Shown here: piece by piece, positions 1 to 12,307 of the stretch
How the letters are laid out: every line of letters starts with the position of its first letter
How positions within the stretch are numbered: the first letter of the stretch is position 1
Origin: Siphonodentalium dalli
Lineage: Eukaryota; Mollusca; Scaphopoda; Gadilida; Siphonodentaliidae
DNA length: 64,000 bases
Assembly (NCBI GenBank): GCA_032622095.1
Contig: CP136061.1
Coordinates: 89,832,983 to 89,896,982 of the forward strand
Direction of reading: 5' to 3'
Notes under the pieces: model-generated
Database searches by the model: none
What the model saw: only the letters and a program-made list of their open reading frames with translations
Told to the model about the DNA's origin: nothing
Made by a program: the position numbers and the translations under genes

Positions 1-1103
1 TTGACTTGTTCATACGAAAATGTCACCACTTAGCCTACCATAACATAAGTTATTTTAGCCATATTCTGAATAGCAGGTAGGCCCTACATATAAAGATGTC
101 CTCGAAAAAATTATTGATCGTTTAGTTACTTTTATAAAGGTGTTTGTATGAAAGTATTAGTTAAAATTCTTCGAAAGAGGGGGAGGGTGTGGTAAAAGGA
201 AACTGAAAAATAATGAGCAACACTTTAAAAAAAAATAAAAATTAAAGGGATAGATAACAGAAAAATTGCGGTTTTAGTCTACATGTCAAAGTTCTGGAGG
301 TGCATTCCATATATGGATTTATGAATATTCATGAAATACATGCCCGCGTTCACGGAAAATATATAGTGGTAATTAAGGACGGATAATAATGATTTAAATA
401 GAGGATCCCCAATGAGTTATGTTGGGATATAACATTTTATAAAACGAGTTTATTAACTTTGTTTATACCTTTTTTTTAAATATCAAAATCCTTGAAAAGA
501 AGCTGAAAATGCATGCAGAATGGATATATTTACGGCGTCGGCCGAGACGCTTCACAAACGTATATGACAGTATAGCACACTCTGGCTGGCGACGAAAAAA
601 TATAGTCCCACAATTTGCCTCTGTTTTTGTATCTATTTTCGTCAATGCAAAGAAGTTGGACAAAAAAATACAATATCTAGTGTTGGTGTCATGCGAGGCT
701 TTTCGAAAATAGTATTAATCCGCGCGGTCATTGCTGGTGTGATGTCAAGTATCCCGGGAAGCACGCACCTATTCGCCATTTAGTGGATATAAGGAAATAT
801 GCAATGGCTCTTTTAATGATACAATATATACAATTTTGCCAAAATGAAAAGACAAATTTAAAATGGAACATTATTTTGTCTCGAAGGCGACTCTTTACTT
901 CCTCTTATGTTGTGGTAAGGAAATCAATATTATTTTTTTTAATCGCAGTTTTTTTTTAGCTCGTTTTCCTTGTTAAAATGTGGTTATGTGATCAAGTGGA
1001 TTTCAAATTCGTCCCAATTATATGCAATTTATTAACCTCGTCCATTAAAGTCGGTTCAAGCCTCGCTAAGATTAGCTCGAATAAACTCATTAAAGATTAT
1101 ATA
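1..1103. other. Unassigned AT-rich DNA
   Basis: I see no convincing gene. Two short overlapping ORFs on opposite strands near 463-712 show no recognisable domain and look like chance. About 269-331 resembles 19371-19435 (both contain CCATATATGGA near GAATATTCA), so this stretch holds one fragment of a dispersed repeat. Confidence 0.5.
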
Positions 1104-1206
1104 TCCTCCCCCTCTCTCTCTCCCTTCATCCATCTCTCCCACTCTCTCTCCCTCTCACCCTCCCCCTATCTCTCTCTCCCTCTATATATACATATATGTA
1201 TATATT
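1104..1206. repeat. CT-rich simple repeat followed by a TATA tract
   Basis: A pyrimidine-only run of CTCTCT, CCCTC and CTCCC units occupies about 1104-1183. It is followed by alternating TATATACATATATG to 1206. The serine/proline/leucine-rich ORF that crosses it is an artefact of the tract. Confidence 0.9.
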
Positions 1207-2357
1207 ATCATCTCCGATACCTGGATGTCAAAATATGGAATTATACTCAAAACTAAATTATTTTAAATGTGGAGTTAATTTCTAAGGCGACCCTTCCCCA
1301 ACATCGATACCACAACGCAACTGAGAATAAGACATGTTGACGATAAGAAAATACCGAGGCATTGTGAGTCGGCTGCATGCTAGTTAGGCATACAGACAGA
1401 TGGAAGGAAAGTTGGATAGATGGAAAGGCAATTTAAATCATGTAATGTGTGGTACACAGATATGGAAATTAAACCTGTACAGTATAGCAATATGCGATTC
1501 GACATTACTTTATTTTCCTCAGCTGGCTCCAAATAAAGTCTTAATCTCGTGGCCTTGATGTAACTCATATGCGTATTCATGTCTATTATAAATAGCGAGC
1601 ATGACATTCACTAGAAAGCGACTTCTCGTGAGCACAAGTTAATGAAATTTCAATTGCTGGTCGCACAATCGTCGTTGTCATAGTTGACTACTCGGCGGTG
1701 TCAATTGAGTGCGATGATACCCCCGCAAATATGGACACAGCGCCATCAATCACAGAACTGAGATGAACATTAGTTGTGAAAAATCACACAAAGACATATG
1801 GCTATGTTATTATTTGGTTTCCACTCAATTTTATAGGACGTTATATATTTTTTCTCAACTCTAAAGACGAATTTCACACAGTGATGTGTGTAAAACCAAA
1901 ACAACCGGTCTATTTATGTCAAAGATTATGTATTGTTGTGCTAACTGTCTAGTGCTGAACTCTTTACAGATTATCGAATCGAAGATCGCCGTACCTAATA
2001 GAAATATTATATATGGTACATTCCTGTCCGTATTTATGGAATTATTCATTTCTCAATGTTTTTTTCGTGTTTATCGCATCAGCCTGGTCGCAGAATCGTT
2101 AAACCGCCGTAGCACCGTGGTTGTCAAGCCGCAGAATCGTGGAATTGGTCGTAGAATCGTCGAAACGATTGTGCCGTGTGCACATGCGCAGATATAATTT
2201 TGACACATGATATAATCGCCATCCACAAATAGTCGCGGACAATCTTAAATTTACTGACGGATAGTGTAAATGACACAATTTCCTCTACTTAATAAATTTT
2301 AAGGGGTGCAACAACACAACGTATAGGATGTATCGATGTTTATCACAATACAGAGAT
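1207..2357. other. Unassigned intergenic DNA
   Basis: No gene recognised. Between about 2087 and 2165 the phrase GCAGAATCGT or GTAGAATCGT recurs three times at irregular spacing, probably a decayed short tandem repeat. Confidence 0.4.
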
Positions 2358-2528
2358 AAGTTTTTCCGCCAAGGAGAAGCCCTCAACTGAACTATATGGA
2401 TTACGTCTCCGGCCTTGTGTCAATCAGGAGGGTTAAAATTTTATTGCTGTGCCGACCCACTCACACCCGTGTCCAGATTAGTCTCGCATGAATACACCCG
2501 CATTCTATCTATTGTCTAGTCAGTTTTT
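2358..2528 (-). repeat. Dispersed repeat, inverted copy of 7067-7250
   Basis: This segment is the reverse complement of 7067-7210 for about 140 bases, including CACACCCGTGTCCAGATTAG. Its first 45 bases (CCGCCAAGGAGAAGCCC) are the reverse complement of 6899-6943. It therefore carries the same terminal sequence as the TIR element at 6.9-7.25 kb and is probably a diverged or partial member of that family. Confidence 0.75.
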
Positions 2529-4800
2529 ATTCCTCCTCGCCAGGACAGGATCGTTTCTATTTTCTCAAGGTTGTATCTTTCTGTGTTGCGAGTTTATCGA
2601 CTCAATATTTATTGTTGATATTACAAACTTGCAATTTATTGTACCCGATAGTTAATTAATATTTCTCACATCCGAAACGGGAACTTTTTTCGTTTCACTG
2701 TATCCGTAATTTGTTTCCGTGTTTTATGTTTTCCTCAAGACGGCTTTATCTTCCAACAATTGGAATTAAGATGGCCATCTTGACAATGACTAAAGAAGCA
2801 CATAGCTTACTTGTGGCAAAACCACATAGTGCATATTGTGCCACACATACGGCGTGATGACTATCATGACTTACAATTGAGGACGCAATGTAGTACGGTA
2901 TGCGATATCTCCTTATTTCGTGCTACACGTGTTTCACTTTACATAAGTTTCCGTCGACTCGCTTCGGTTATTTCGTAAGTTCCGTTGCTTTGTATCCTAA
3001 TGTATACTGCCAAATCATACATGGCACTGCTCTGTTAATTCGCAGAAAGTTGCACAGGACAGCCATATCCTCCTTTGTAATAATTTACATGAATAAATAC
3101 GAAAGATAGTACTTGTTATCACTATCAGATGAAAATTCACATTTCTTTCGACTGAGCGATCTGTAACATTGTTTTAACGATCAATACCTGCGAATCTACG
3201 CCCGCCAGTATGTATGAGCGCGTGGTCTTGTTAGACACATGGCAAATGTAATAACACATTACATCGACTTCAAGGTATTTAGAAAATTCTGCCTTGTCTA
3301 TCACGATTAAATATCATATAACTCATTGTATCATCAGTACAATAGTTACTAACACTCCGTAACAGGGGGATGGTATTCGTTATCACATATATAACCACAC
3401 TTCAAATTGATGTGTTGTCTGACGTTCTAAATATTGTGTTGCATTCTTTACATCCATGTATGTACAGTTTGGGTTACTACGAACTATTGTTCACCAACTG
3501 CAATGAAGTGAAAACTTTGTAGCCTGACACTAAGCCATCTTACCGTAGGCTCTAATATGCCTCGGCATGGGCGAGCTTGCAATAATGTATTGCACGCCGT
3601 AATAGTTCCATACATTGTACATGACAGTCATATGGTATCAGGGCCTCATGTATGCTGTCAGAACTGACTACTAGTATGCTTACATATGGTGAACAGTTTT
3701 CATCCCAATACTGACATACTTTGCAGTTTCATCAGTGAATGATAACGGCAAACAGCGAAATAGAAAGAATACATATTGTCACGTGCTCCAGATTCACTGC
3801 CAATAGTCTTTCCAGTAGAGACCATCACTTGGCTCACTAACTTCTATTTCCACATATATCAAAACGATATTCTGCCAAATAGCTTTCACTCGTGTATGAT
3901 GCGCAGTTACATGCAACACATTTATATTGCGCAGAATATCAGAAAGGACTGCATTTATATTGTTACATGTCTAAAGCGAGCTTACATGCGCAGCGTTTAT
4001 ATTGCGCACATCTACTGCCAATATATTTCCGAAACCGGCCAAGACATGGCTCTTCGTCTATTGTCACATATCCACTGATTATGTGACAAAACGATTCGAT
4101 ACAATCATGACGAAAATGAAGGCATTCGTATCTTCACGTCCGCTGTAAGCGCACTTTCCTAAAGGAAACCGCCTAGTTCTTGCCTATGTGCATTCGGAAC
4201 TCATCGTCCTCATATACGAGAAAAGACAGTATCTTACCTGTCATAGCAGGTAAGATCACGTGGCCAGGGGTATAACGTGATTTTATATTAACCTTACTTT
4301 ATACTCAATAACCTAGGTTGTATTGTGTTATGTATATTAACCTTGCTTTGTTATAACTAACAGCATGTCTTGCAGTCGAACATGATTCGAATTTGATGGC
4401 CACACACCGTGCAGGTTGCTCATTCACGGGTGTATTACTTGTTATAGTTGGGTAAGGGCATATTAGTCAATGATTACCTACTTTGAGCAACCGTACCAGT
4501 CTTTACCTCGGGCAGGACCAGTTCTGGCCCCCCAGGTCCTGCTACGGCAGTGTGAACCAATGGTAGGCGGGTGCTGCAAGTGGTTGATTCGGGAAACCAA
4601 TCTTCACAGGCGATTGCTCCGGCACCTTTCTCTCGGGTGTCTAATGGTAGTGGCAATACGATTATTAAATTTCGTAAAAATTCACATCGATATACTATTA
4701 TTCCACATAGAGTGAAATTTCCATCAGTATTTTGATTTCGGCCTGGATTCCTGCCACGAAGATCTGTTTATAGGCCACCACAATTATTGGGCACCTGGGA
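2529..4800. other. Unassigned intergenic DNA
   Basis: No gene, RNA or mobile element recognised. ORFs at 2900-3109 and 3776-4086 lack recognisable domains and overlap one another in different frames. A phrase like ATTGCGCA with nearby ACATGCG recurs between 3900 and 4015, suggesting a very decayed tandem repeat. Confidence 0.4.
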
Positions 4801-4802
4801 GT

Positions 4803-5001
4803 AGCCTTTGGCGGCTGTTCTGGGTGGGGAAGACTCGTTGTCACGTGACGCTCTTGCTCTCATAGACATAGCGCACCAGCCAAATGGCCTTCTGACTCTT
4901 CCCCATGGTGCAGTGGCCCACATCATTACAAGATGGGGTCCAGTCGATCCCCTGGAATCGTAATACCTTCGGGATACATCCGGGCCTGCTCCTCCGCCGT
5001 C
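4803..5001. repeat. Outlying copy of the 5.5-6.05 kb minisatellite unit
   Basis: It has the same order of landmarks as the array downstream: TTCTGGGTGGGGAAGA, then CTTCCCCATGGTGCAG, GATGGGGTCCA, CCCTGGAATCGTAATACC and TTCGGGATAC. It is separated from the main array by about 530 bp that include an acidic open frame. Confidence 0.8.
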
Positions 5002-5289
5002 ATGTGATCATAGTGGTATGTCATCGACATTTATTCCAGTTTGGTCAGGACCACCTGCATTTGGGGGATTCCATGGAAGGGGCTTCCTCTGATCAAATGG
5101 CTCATCAGAACTTATTCCCTCTGGCCTTGGGGGCGCAGCTTGATGATGCCCCAGAATTTGAGGGGGTGACCTTGGACAGGACATAGCTACTTATCCCAAA
5201 TGCAAGAGCATTTGTCTTGCGTCGAACCATTTCAGAGTAGGCCTCTTCCACAGTCTGGTATCCCAACCTGATGCAGCCAATTCTGTTGA

Positions 5290-5454
5290 CTGGCGTCGAT
5301 CTTGACATGCTTCTCTGCATCGCGTGGCGTCGGCAGGTTTGACGACGATGAGCAAGAATCGCGGGTCGACAGTGGGTCACCAGGCACACTGTCGGACGAG
5401 GATTCTGATGTTCCGCTGGTAAGTGATTTTGTACAGGATGAGGATACAGGTTGA
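5290..5454 (+). pseudogene. Acidic open-frame remnant, possibly an exon or transposase N-terminus
   Basis: This frame is open for 54 codons without an ATG and ends at a TGA. Its last 37 residues are strikingly acidic and serine-rich (FDDDEQESRVDSG, then LSDEDSDVPLVSDFVQDED). That composition resembles the disordered acidic N-termini of many transposases, including PiggyBac-type proteins, but no catalytic domain follows. A perfect donor-like GTAAGT lies at 5419, so it could also be an exon of an unrecognised gene. It sits between the outlying and main copies of the minisatellite. Function unknown. Confidence 0.25.
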
Positions 5455-5529
5455 TATCTTATATTGCTTCATTTAATTCAACAATTTGCGAGTATTTATC
5501 TCAGTCAGGAAAGATCCAGCACTGTAGCC

Positions 5530-6052
5530 TTTGGAGGATGTTCTGGGTGGGGAAGTGAAGAGTTGTTGCGTGCCTCCAAGAGCTGCTCCAGCCTTCTGCC
5601 TCTTCCCCACGGTGCAGTGGCCCACATCTCCACAGATGGGGTCCAGCCACTCCCCTGGAATCGTACACCTTCGGGATACCTCTAGGCCACTCCTCCACCG
5701 GTAGGCTGAATGTTCTGGGTGGGGAAGACTTGTTGTTGCGTGCCTCCAAGTGCTGCACCAACCAACATTCTAACTCTTCCCCATGGTGCAGGGGCCCACA
5801 TCTCCACAAGATGGGGTCCAATCCCCTGGAATCGTAATACCTTAGGGATACCTCCAGGCCACTCCTTCACCGGTAGGAAAGAAAGGCTGAATGATCTGGG
5901 TGGGGAAGACTTGTTGCGTGCCTCCAAGTGCTGCACCAACCAGCCTTCTATCTCTTCCCCACGGTGCAGTGGCCCACATCTCCACACGATGGGGTCCAAT
6001 CTCCTGGAATCGTAATACCTTCGGGATACCTCCGGGCCACTCCTTCACCGGT
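5530..6052. repeat. Minisatellite, three units of about 172-181 bp
   Basis: The landmark TTCTGGGTGGGG or ATCTGGGTGGGG begins at 5541, 5713 and 5894. Each unit runs through TGCGTGCCTCCAAG, GTGGCCCACATCTCCAC, GGGGTCCA, GGAATCGTA and CCGGGCCACTCCTTCACCGG-like text. Long ORFs on both strands across it (up to 106 codons) come from unit repetition and are not credited as genes. Confidence 0.9.
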
Positions 6053-6697
6053 CATTTTGCAATTTTGATCATTCTGCTACATTTGATCATTTCGAAATGT
6101 ACCCGACACTCGTTATGTGCGCCATCATAGATCACTGATGCTTCTATGCTTGTTCATCAAGTCCTCAGTGGTGTTCTCTAATCCCATATATACTGGTATG
6201 CAATGATACCTTGGATCATGATGGCGTTCCCTGCTCTCTACATTATACGAGGCTGGAGTACAGATGTGTGGCATGATATAATGAAACCTCATACCTCGCT
6301 ATGATATCTGCAGCATATCATTTTTATATCTGGTTTGTGTATCACAGGGAGCAATTTACTTTCGATATCTGATTAGCAAATAATCTCACATTGACATGAT
6401 TAGATAGCATTTTTATAACATCATACATGTATAAAAAATTCCTCGCTATTACCGGTATCCACATTTCAGTGGCAAATCGCGATGCGATTCCAGTTAATTT
6501 GCTCCCTGGTGTATCATAAGCATTCTGATATCTTATGGCATACACAATGGCTGCATGTGACATCAGTTCATATTGTGAACTGTCGAGAGAGCGAAGAAGA
6601 TAACAAAGAGAATAGGATGCAGCAAAGTTATACTTGCTCGGTTGTCTCGCTAGCATGAATTCTATGGCACTACCTGGGATGTTTATTCCAAAAACAA
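6053..6697. other. Unassigned DNA
   Basis: No gene recognised. A 146-codon minus-strand frame (6342-6782) reads through the G homopolymer as polyproline and shows no domain, so it is not credited. Confidence 0.4.
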
Positions 6698-6721
6698 GGG
6701 GGGGGGGGGGGGGGGGGGGGG
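6698..6721 (+). repeat. G homopolymer, 24 bases
   Basis: An uninterrupted run of 24 G bases. It could form quadruplex structures and its length is likely to vary between alleles or by sequencing error. Confidence 0.95.
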
Positions 6722-6898
6722 CGGTACACATTTGAGCAATGTCGTAATCTGAATTGGGAGCTCTTTCACGTAACATAATCATATCTGATTCATGACTAAA
6801 TCACATTTACATGAATCCTGTTTCGGAAGAGTACATTCCCATCGAATTTGGATATTAATTAACTTTATTGCTCGTGCCTCCTCCTGGGCTTGCATTCT

Positions 6899-7250
6899 AA
6901 TCCATATAGTTCAGTTGAGGGCTTCTCCTTGGCGGAAAAATATAATATTTATAAATAATATTACTTTTTCCTTAAGGGAAGCCCGAAACTGAACTATCAT
7001 AGATCCCTCCCATGGTGGTGCCATTCCCAACCCCGCGACTCGCAAATCTCATGATTAAGTCGGAAATAAAAAACTGACTAGACAATAGATAGAATGCGGG
7101 TGTATTCATGCGAGACTAATCTGGACACGGGTGTGAGTGGGTCGGCACAGCAATAAAATTTTAACCCTCCTGATTGACACAAGGCCGGAGACGTAATCCA
7201 TATAGTTCAGTTTCGGGCTTCCCTTAAGGAAAAAGTAATATTATTTATAA
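6899..7250. mobile_element. Small TIR element with two kinds of end
   Basis: Bases 6947-7000 and 7197-7249 are inverted copies of about 45 bp. The shared text includes CCTTAAGGGAAGCCCGAAAC and TAATATTATTTATAAAT, and they enclose about 200 bp. Just outside the left end, 6899-6943 is a second version of the terminus (AATCCATATAGTTCAGTTGA followed by GGGCTTCTCC) that matches 2358-2403 in reverse. There is no coding capacity, so this is a MITE. I could not find a clean target duplication. Confidence 0.75.
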
Positions 7251-8051
7251 ATATTATATATCATGATTATATGTTAGATACCGATTCAACATTGATCGTT
7301 CTCATTCATGGTGACCACTGCTTACTTACCTGCATATGTAATAACAACATGCAATTTGTTAATCGAGATATGTATTGTTTGCACGCCCGTATCAGTGCTG
7401 TATCACCAGATACATCGATTATCATTAAAAACAGATAATAAAGACCTTATTAAATAATGCTGTATTTTTTTCTTCTTTATATATTCGTTAACGGTGGATG
7501 TAAACTGTCCACTCAAATGCTTATACAATCAGTTTTAACTTACCTACCACATGACCACGTCGCTAACTAGTTATTGTGAATTTCGTTTGACAATAGTCAA
7601 TATTGCAGGACTTTACATAGGAAATATAGTATAATCGGCAACAGCCAATTACTACATTTTAACAATCGAGTATCGGCCGATGGTGATTTCACCTTACTAG
7701 TATCTGTTCATCAATAGTACTAATAACTCGGCAAACTTCGTCACTGTATATGGCACACTGAAATATGCAATTATGTATCAATGCGGACTAATTGACATTT
7801 GGCTGTATACGTACAGAGACTTGACAAGTTTGCTGAATAATTTTGAATGTAACTCCCATGTGACGCAACGTCCTGGAACCACGCTGCCAGTGTCCGGTGG
7901 ACCTATATCATTCAAAGTAGACTTCTCGGGAAAGAGCTTAATTTATATTTGGACATTTATGACTATAAAAGGTCGGCCGACCACAGTGTCCCCCGACAAC
8001 GTGGCAAGTCGATGCCGCTTTGTTAAAGAAATTAAAAAAATGTTGAAATGT
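7251..8051. other. Unassigned DNA
   Basis: No gene recognised. The 102-codon frame at 7773-8081 has no recognisable domain and runs into the tandem-unit repeat that follows. Confidence 0.4.
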
Positions 8052-9012
8052 TCTAAGTCGAAAGGGTTAATAATTCCGTAAAAAATAATTTTCCAGTCAT
8101 CTATATACATGTTGCACATCTCCAATATGTGGGTAACAATACTATGAAGTTTCAAATATCTACGATCAAAAGTGTAGGAGGAGTTGATTACACCATGAAG
8201 GTACCCTCATACAGAAATTATAAAAAATGTTTTTCAAAGTCGAAAGGCCAATAACTCTGGGAAAAATCATTGGATCAAACTCAAATTCGAACTTGACCTG
8301 TCTTTTGATATGAACGACCCAAACAAAAAATAATTTCCAATTAAACAATCCAAACTTGAGTTATCATCCGGAAACCAAAGAAAAAACAAGAAAAAATTGA
8401 ATTTTCTAAGTCGAAAAGCCCATAACTCTGAGAAAAATCATCGGATCAAACTCAAATTCGAACCTGACCTCTATTTTGATATCAATGACTCAGAAAAAAA
8501 ACGTAATTTTCAATTGAACAGTCCAAACTTGAGTTATCATCTGGAAACCAAAGAAAAAAGAAGAAAATTGAATTTTCTAAGTCGAAAAAAGTCCATAACT
8601 CTAGGAAAAATCATCGGATCAAACTCAAATTCGAACTCAACCTGTATCTTGATATGACTGATCCACATACAAACGGTATTTGCAATTAAAGGAGCCAAAC
8701 TTGAGATATCATCCGGAAACCGAAAAAGTTAGAAATTTTCTAAGTAAAAAAAAAGTTGAAAAAAGGGAAATAACTCCATAAAAGAACATCAGATCAAACC
8801 CAGAATTGCTGAGCACCTGTGTTCTTGGTTGAGACACCTACATACCAAGTTTCAATAAAATCGGATGATCATTACTGGAGTTATAACTCCGGACAGATGC
8901 AGATGCACGGACGGACGGCTCGACGGACGCAGATGCACTGTACGACGGGGCGTACGGACGGACGCAGCTGATTACAATAGTCCCCCGAATATAAATTTTT
9001 CGGGGAACAATA
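8052..9012 (+). repeat. Composite repeat with about 170-bp internal tandem units
   Basis: Units begin near 8057, 8239, 8410 and 8580 with AAGTCGAAA followed by CATAACTC and later ATCATCGGATCAAACTCAAA. A fifth, weaker unit starts near 8734. The element closes with ACTGGAGTTATAACTCCGGA, a cluster of GGACGGACG phrases and TTTTTCGGGGAACAATA. Elements with this layout, diverged tandem units then CGGACGG-rich text, also occur here at 47324 and 49750. Non-coding. Confidence 0.8.
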
Positions 9013-10082
9013 AAATTAGCTCCTGATAAGTCTACTTGTGAGTCTGAGTTTGGCGGACTATTGTGCTAACTGTGATCATGTGTTATGTGTAGATCCTTTG
9101 GGACAATGTCAGTTGTCACCTGGGCGGTAGCAGTGCTTATATTTTGTCAAACTTCAGGAGAATCCCAATTCTCGCAAAACAATTTGCGAGAATCCCAAGC
9201 CCGCAGTTATGGTCCCAGGATCCGAAGGGGCCACCACGGTTGGCCACATTGTGGAAAGCGATAACAACTCTAAAAGACTATCTATGCATTTATCAGCAAC
9301 ACACATGCCACGCAAGCAAAATTCCTTTGATGTATGCGCTCATACGAAGAAAGCTCACAAAAATTATCAGTCTGTTTTCCAGGACATTAAAGATCTTCTG
9401 CCAAACTCAGATAGTTTTCCACGAAATCGACACACATACATGTACCGGTAGAAGTAATTTCCACTGGGTTCAGGTTGTTTGGAAATTGATGAGCCAGACC
9501 AAAGCCAGGATACCGTACATGGTGATGGAAGTTTAACTTTTTTTATAAGTTTGTATTCTATTCCAATAATAGTAAAGCAAACATCCATGTAAGAATATAT
9601 CCTGTTTCTTATTAATATTAATTCCTGCATGCACGTTTATTAATTTCATAAAAAATTTACATTCTGCACTTTGCTTTTTTGGGTCTGCATGTTTACCGAA
9701 GAAACTTGAGTATGTTTTGTTCAAAAAAATCATGAGGATGTGATTCTTATTTTTCAGTTGATGTATACGTAGATAATCACGCATCATTCGCATGAATAGT
9801 ATTGATAAATCATGGGATTTTATTTCTAACTCCATCTAGGATACCGGTATCACATTGGTATCACAACAGTGCAGAAGAGGGACACCGAAACAGGTACATG
9901 TACCAGTACACTATATAACAATAACTATCTTAGACTGGATAGGATCGATGCACCCCAGGTGTGAAGTTGTGGAACGATCGATGGTGTATGTTTATGGCAT
10001 ATTCCAGCCAATTTCTCTATCACATAATTAACAGTACTCAGTGAAAATGAGATGGGCGCAGTTGATTGCTCCCTACGGTAGT
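9013..10082. other. Unassigned DNA with two overlapping open frames
   Basis: Two plus-strand frames overlap at 9144-9536 (130 codons) and 9209-9451 (80 codons). Neither matches a family I recognise. The shorter has a soluble-protein-like composition (e.g. SVFQDIKDLLPNSDSFPRN), but no second exon is evident. I treat both as unproven. A short direct repeat (GAGAATCCCAA at 9161 and 9188) lies at their start. Confidence 0.3.
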
Positions 10083-10572
10083 ACTACTAATACTGAAGGG
10101 GTCACTCTCACCAAAAAAAGAGCTGAAGGGTACACAGGGTTTGAAAATGAACTGAAGTGTACACAGGTTTTGTGATCGGATAGGATAGGATAGGATAGTT
10201 TATTTACAATACACATGAATGATACAGTGGCAGTAATACATAATAAAGTAAAGCAGTGTATTGTCGGGGGTAGCCTGGCCCTATTGGGCTGTCTTCCTGC
10301 TACCCCTGCTATCGACACGGCACTAACACCGATACTAGTAAACTGTGCTTCTGAAAGTCTGGCGACCATTAGTAGTTTGTTTTTCGGTTCATTTTAATGT
10401 TCATTGGAATGTAAACAATTATTCTCTAACAGAAATCATGGCAGATACCAAAAACTGAACGTCATTTAGAATGAGATTTCAAAATCTTTGTACCCTTCAG
10501 CACATTTTCAAACCCTGTGTACCCTTCAGCACTTTTTTTGGTGAGAGTGCAGACCCCTTCAGCACTACTAAT
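10083..10572. mobile_element. TIR element with 9-bp target duplication (copy 1)
   Basis: The element spans 10092-10563 (472 bp) and is flanked by a perfect 9-bp duplication ACTACTAAT (10083-10091 and 10564-10572). Its ends are ACTGAAGGGGTCACTCTCAC and the inverse GGTGAGAGTGCAGACCCCTTCAGC. The motif TGAAGGGTACACAGG repeats just inside each end. The interior (e.g. ATTATTCTCTAACAG) is shared in inverse orientation with the copy at 10821. Nine-base duplications are typical of Mutator-like elements, but no transposase is present, so the superfamily is an inference. Confidence 0.85.
10178..10199 (+). repeat. GGATA pentanucleotide microsatellite
   Basis: About four and a half GGATA/TAGGA units, lying inside the first 9-bp-TSD element. 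Confidence 0.85.
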
Positions 10573-10811
10573 AGTAGTGGAAACAAATGTAACTAGAATG
10601 CACTCACTGGAGCTGCCTATACTTGCGCCCATCACACATGTTGTGTGGTGTCTTGCCAACAACAGTTTGAACCACGGGTGCTGGCCCCTCATTTGAGAGA
10701 TCGATAACAAAAATCTAGATATAAAATCTCTGTTCATCCATCGCTGAAATAGTTGTGTGTACGGACAGAATATCTCTGTTATCTCAAGTTGATCTATACA
10801 CTAATGATAGT
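10573..10811. other. Spacer between the two 9-bp-TSD elements
   Basis: About 240 bp with no recognisable feature. Confidence 0.5.
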
Positions 10812-11153
10812 CTTAGTAATGCTGAAGGGGTCACTCTCACCAAAAAAAGTGCTGAAGGGTACACAGGATTTTCAAAACGTGCTGAAGGGTACACAGGGTT
10901 TGAAATGTTGTTCTAAAGGCATTCAGTTTTCGTATCTGCCATGATTTCTGTTAGAGAATAATTGTTTACGTTCCAATGAATATTAAAATGTACTGAAAAC
11001 AAACTGCTAATGGGCGCCAGGCTTTCATAAACACAATTTAAGTAATGGTGTTCGTGCCGATCACAAATCCTGTGTACCCTTCAGCACATTTTCAAACCCT
11101 GTGTACCCTTCAGCACTTTTTTTGGTGAGAGTGACCCCTTCAGCCTTAGTAAT
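10812..11153. mobile_element. TIR element with 9-bp target duplication (copy 2)
   Basis: The element spans 10821-11144 (324 bp) between perfect 9-bp duplications CTTAGTAAT (10812-10820 and 11145-11153). Its ends are GCTGAAGGGG and CCCCTTCAGC. It lies in opposite orientation to copy 1 and is internally shorter by about 150 bp. The two target sites share the trend TAnTAAT, hinting at target preference. Confidence 0.87.
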
Positions 11154-11185
11154 ACGTACGAGTTGTTTGACATATTACTATAACA

Positions 11186-12307
11186 ATATAGACTAGTGCT
11201 GGGCGGTTTCCCGATTAATCGTCAATACTCGGTTAATATTTCAATATCGTCAGTAATATCGTCTAAACTAAAATAATCGTAATATCGTCGGCAATTAGAG
11301 TGTGCCAGACCATCATAAGCGTATACAAACAAATAGTTTAACTCAAGCCTAAATCGAGTTATTTAAGTTTTAAATTCCAACTAAATCCCTGTGTGCTGAC
11401 TTTTTCAATATTCAATATAAATCATAGTAAACAACGTTTAGGACGACTAACAAAATTAGGGGGATATGAAAACCCTGAATACGTCCCTCTTTCGCTCAAA
11501 ATATTACACAAACGCTCCGACTTCCCTGCGTACTTTTTATTACAAGATAATTCACCAAATGAATGGACGACTGATCGGGTGATAGATCAATTTGAATGTC
11601 AGTTTTGCCTCTTCCTTCAGTACAATGATGCACATGCACCGTCAATCAAAATAGTAAATGAGCGAAGATACCGCCCCCTTCTCGTCTAGAAGAAACCACT
11701 CACGCGATTGGTTAAAACCAATATTATAGAATTAGGGCTTCAAACCCGCCCAAAATACATGGTGTCCTTGCTTGGCCGAATTCCAAAAGTTATGTACTAC
11801 GTGTGTGTGTACTTCGCTAAAATTTGTCTTGACAGTAAACCATATTCCATTTGTCAAGCGACGCAAGTGTCATCGGGAACAACATATGTATTTCCTCAAC
11901 ATAGTTGAATATACCGAGTTAGAAAAGGATACTGTATAGTATAGAACACTTTTAGTTTTGGCATAGACTAGATAATGGTTTTATTAATTATCGGTATATA
12001 CCAGAATTTTGTCAAGTCACCGGAAAGAAATTGTCCGAATAGCGGAATTTAACCGGTGAATTTACTTTTCATTCCGAATATCGATCGAGCATGAGGTTGT
12101 CACTGGTTGAAAGGTTGTGTATGTTATTATTGACGTCAACTTGTCAAAATTAATGACAATGATGTGATTCTAGCGAACAGTGAGAAACTGTTTAAGTTAC
12201 TAGTATCTGATGTTTTAAAAAACAGCGATTATATCGTTAACCGCGGTTTTAATTTCAAAAAATCGCGGTTTTTATTTTAGTTAATATCGTCCAGCCCTAA
12301 TATAGAC
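11186..12307. mobile_element. Non-autonomous hAT-type element with 8-bp target duplication
   Basis: The element (11194-12299, 1106 bp) starts TAGTGCTGGGCGG and ends CGTCCAGCCCTA. It is flanked by a perfect 8-bp duplication ATATAGAC (11186-11193 and 12300-12307). The CTGGGCG-type terminus and 8-bp duplication are hallmarks of hAT transposons. Subterminal AATATCGT motifs repeat near both ends. ORFs inside (98 codons at 11393, 66 codons at 11708) have no transposase motif. Confidence 0.88.

Noticed and set aside
6342-6782. 146-codon minus-strand frame with polyproline
   Set aside because: The proline run is the 24-base G homopolymer read in reverse. No domain, and composition elsewhere is random-like.
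9144-9536. 130-codon ORF as a host gene
   Set aside because: It overlaps another open frame, shows no domain and has no supporting exons, so it is described only as an unproven frame.
11393-11908. Two ORFs inside the hAT-type element as transposase remnants
   Set aside because: Neither contains recognisable hAT dimerisation or catalytic motifs.
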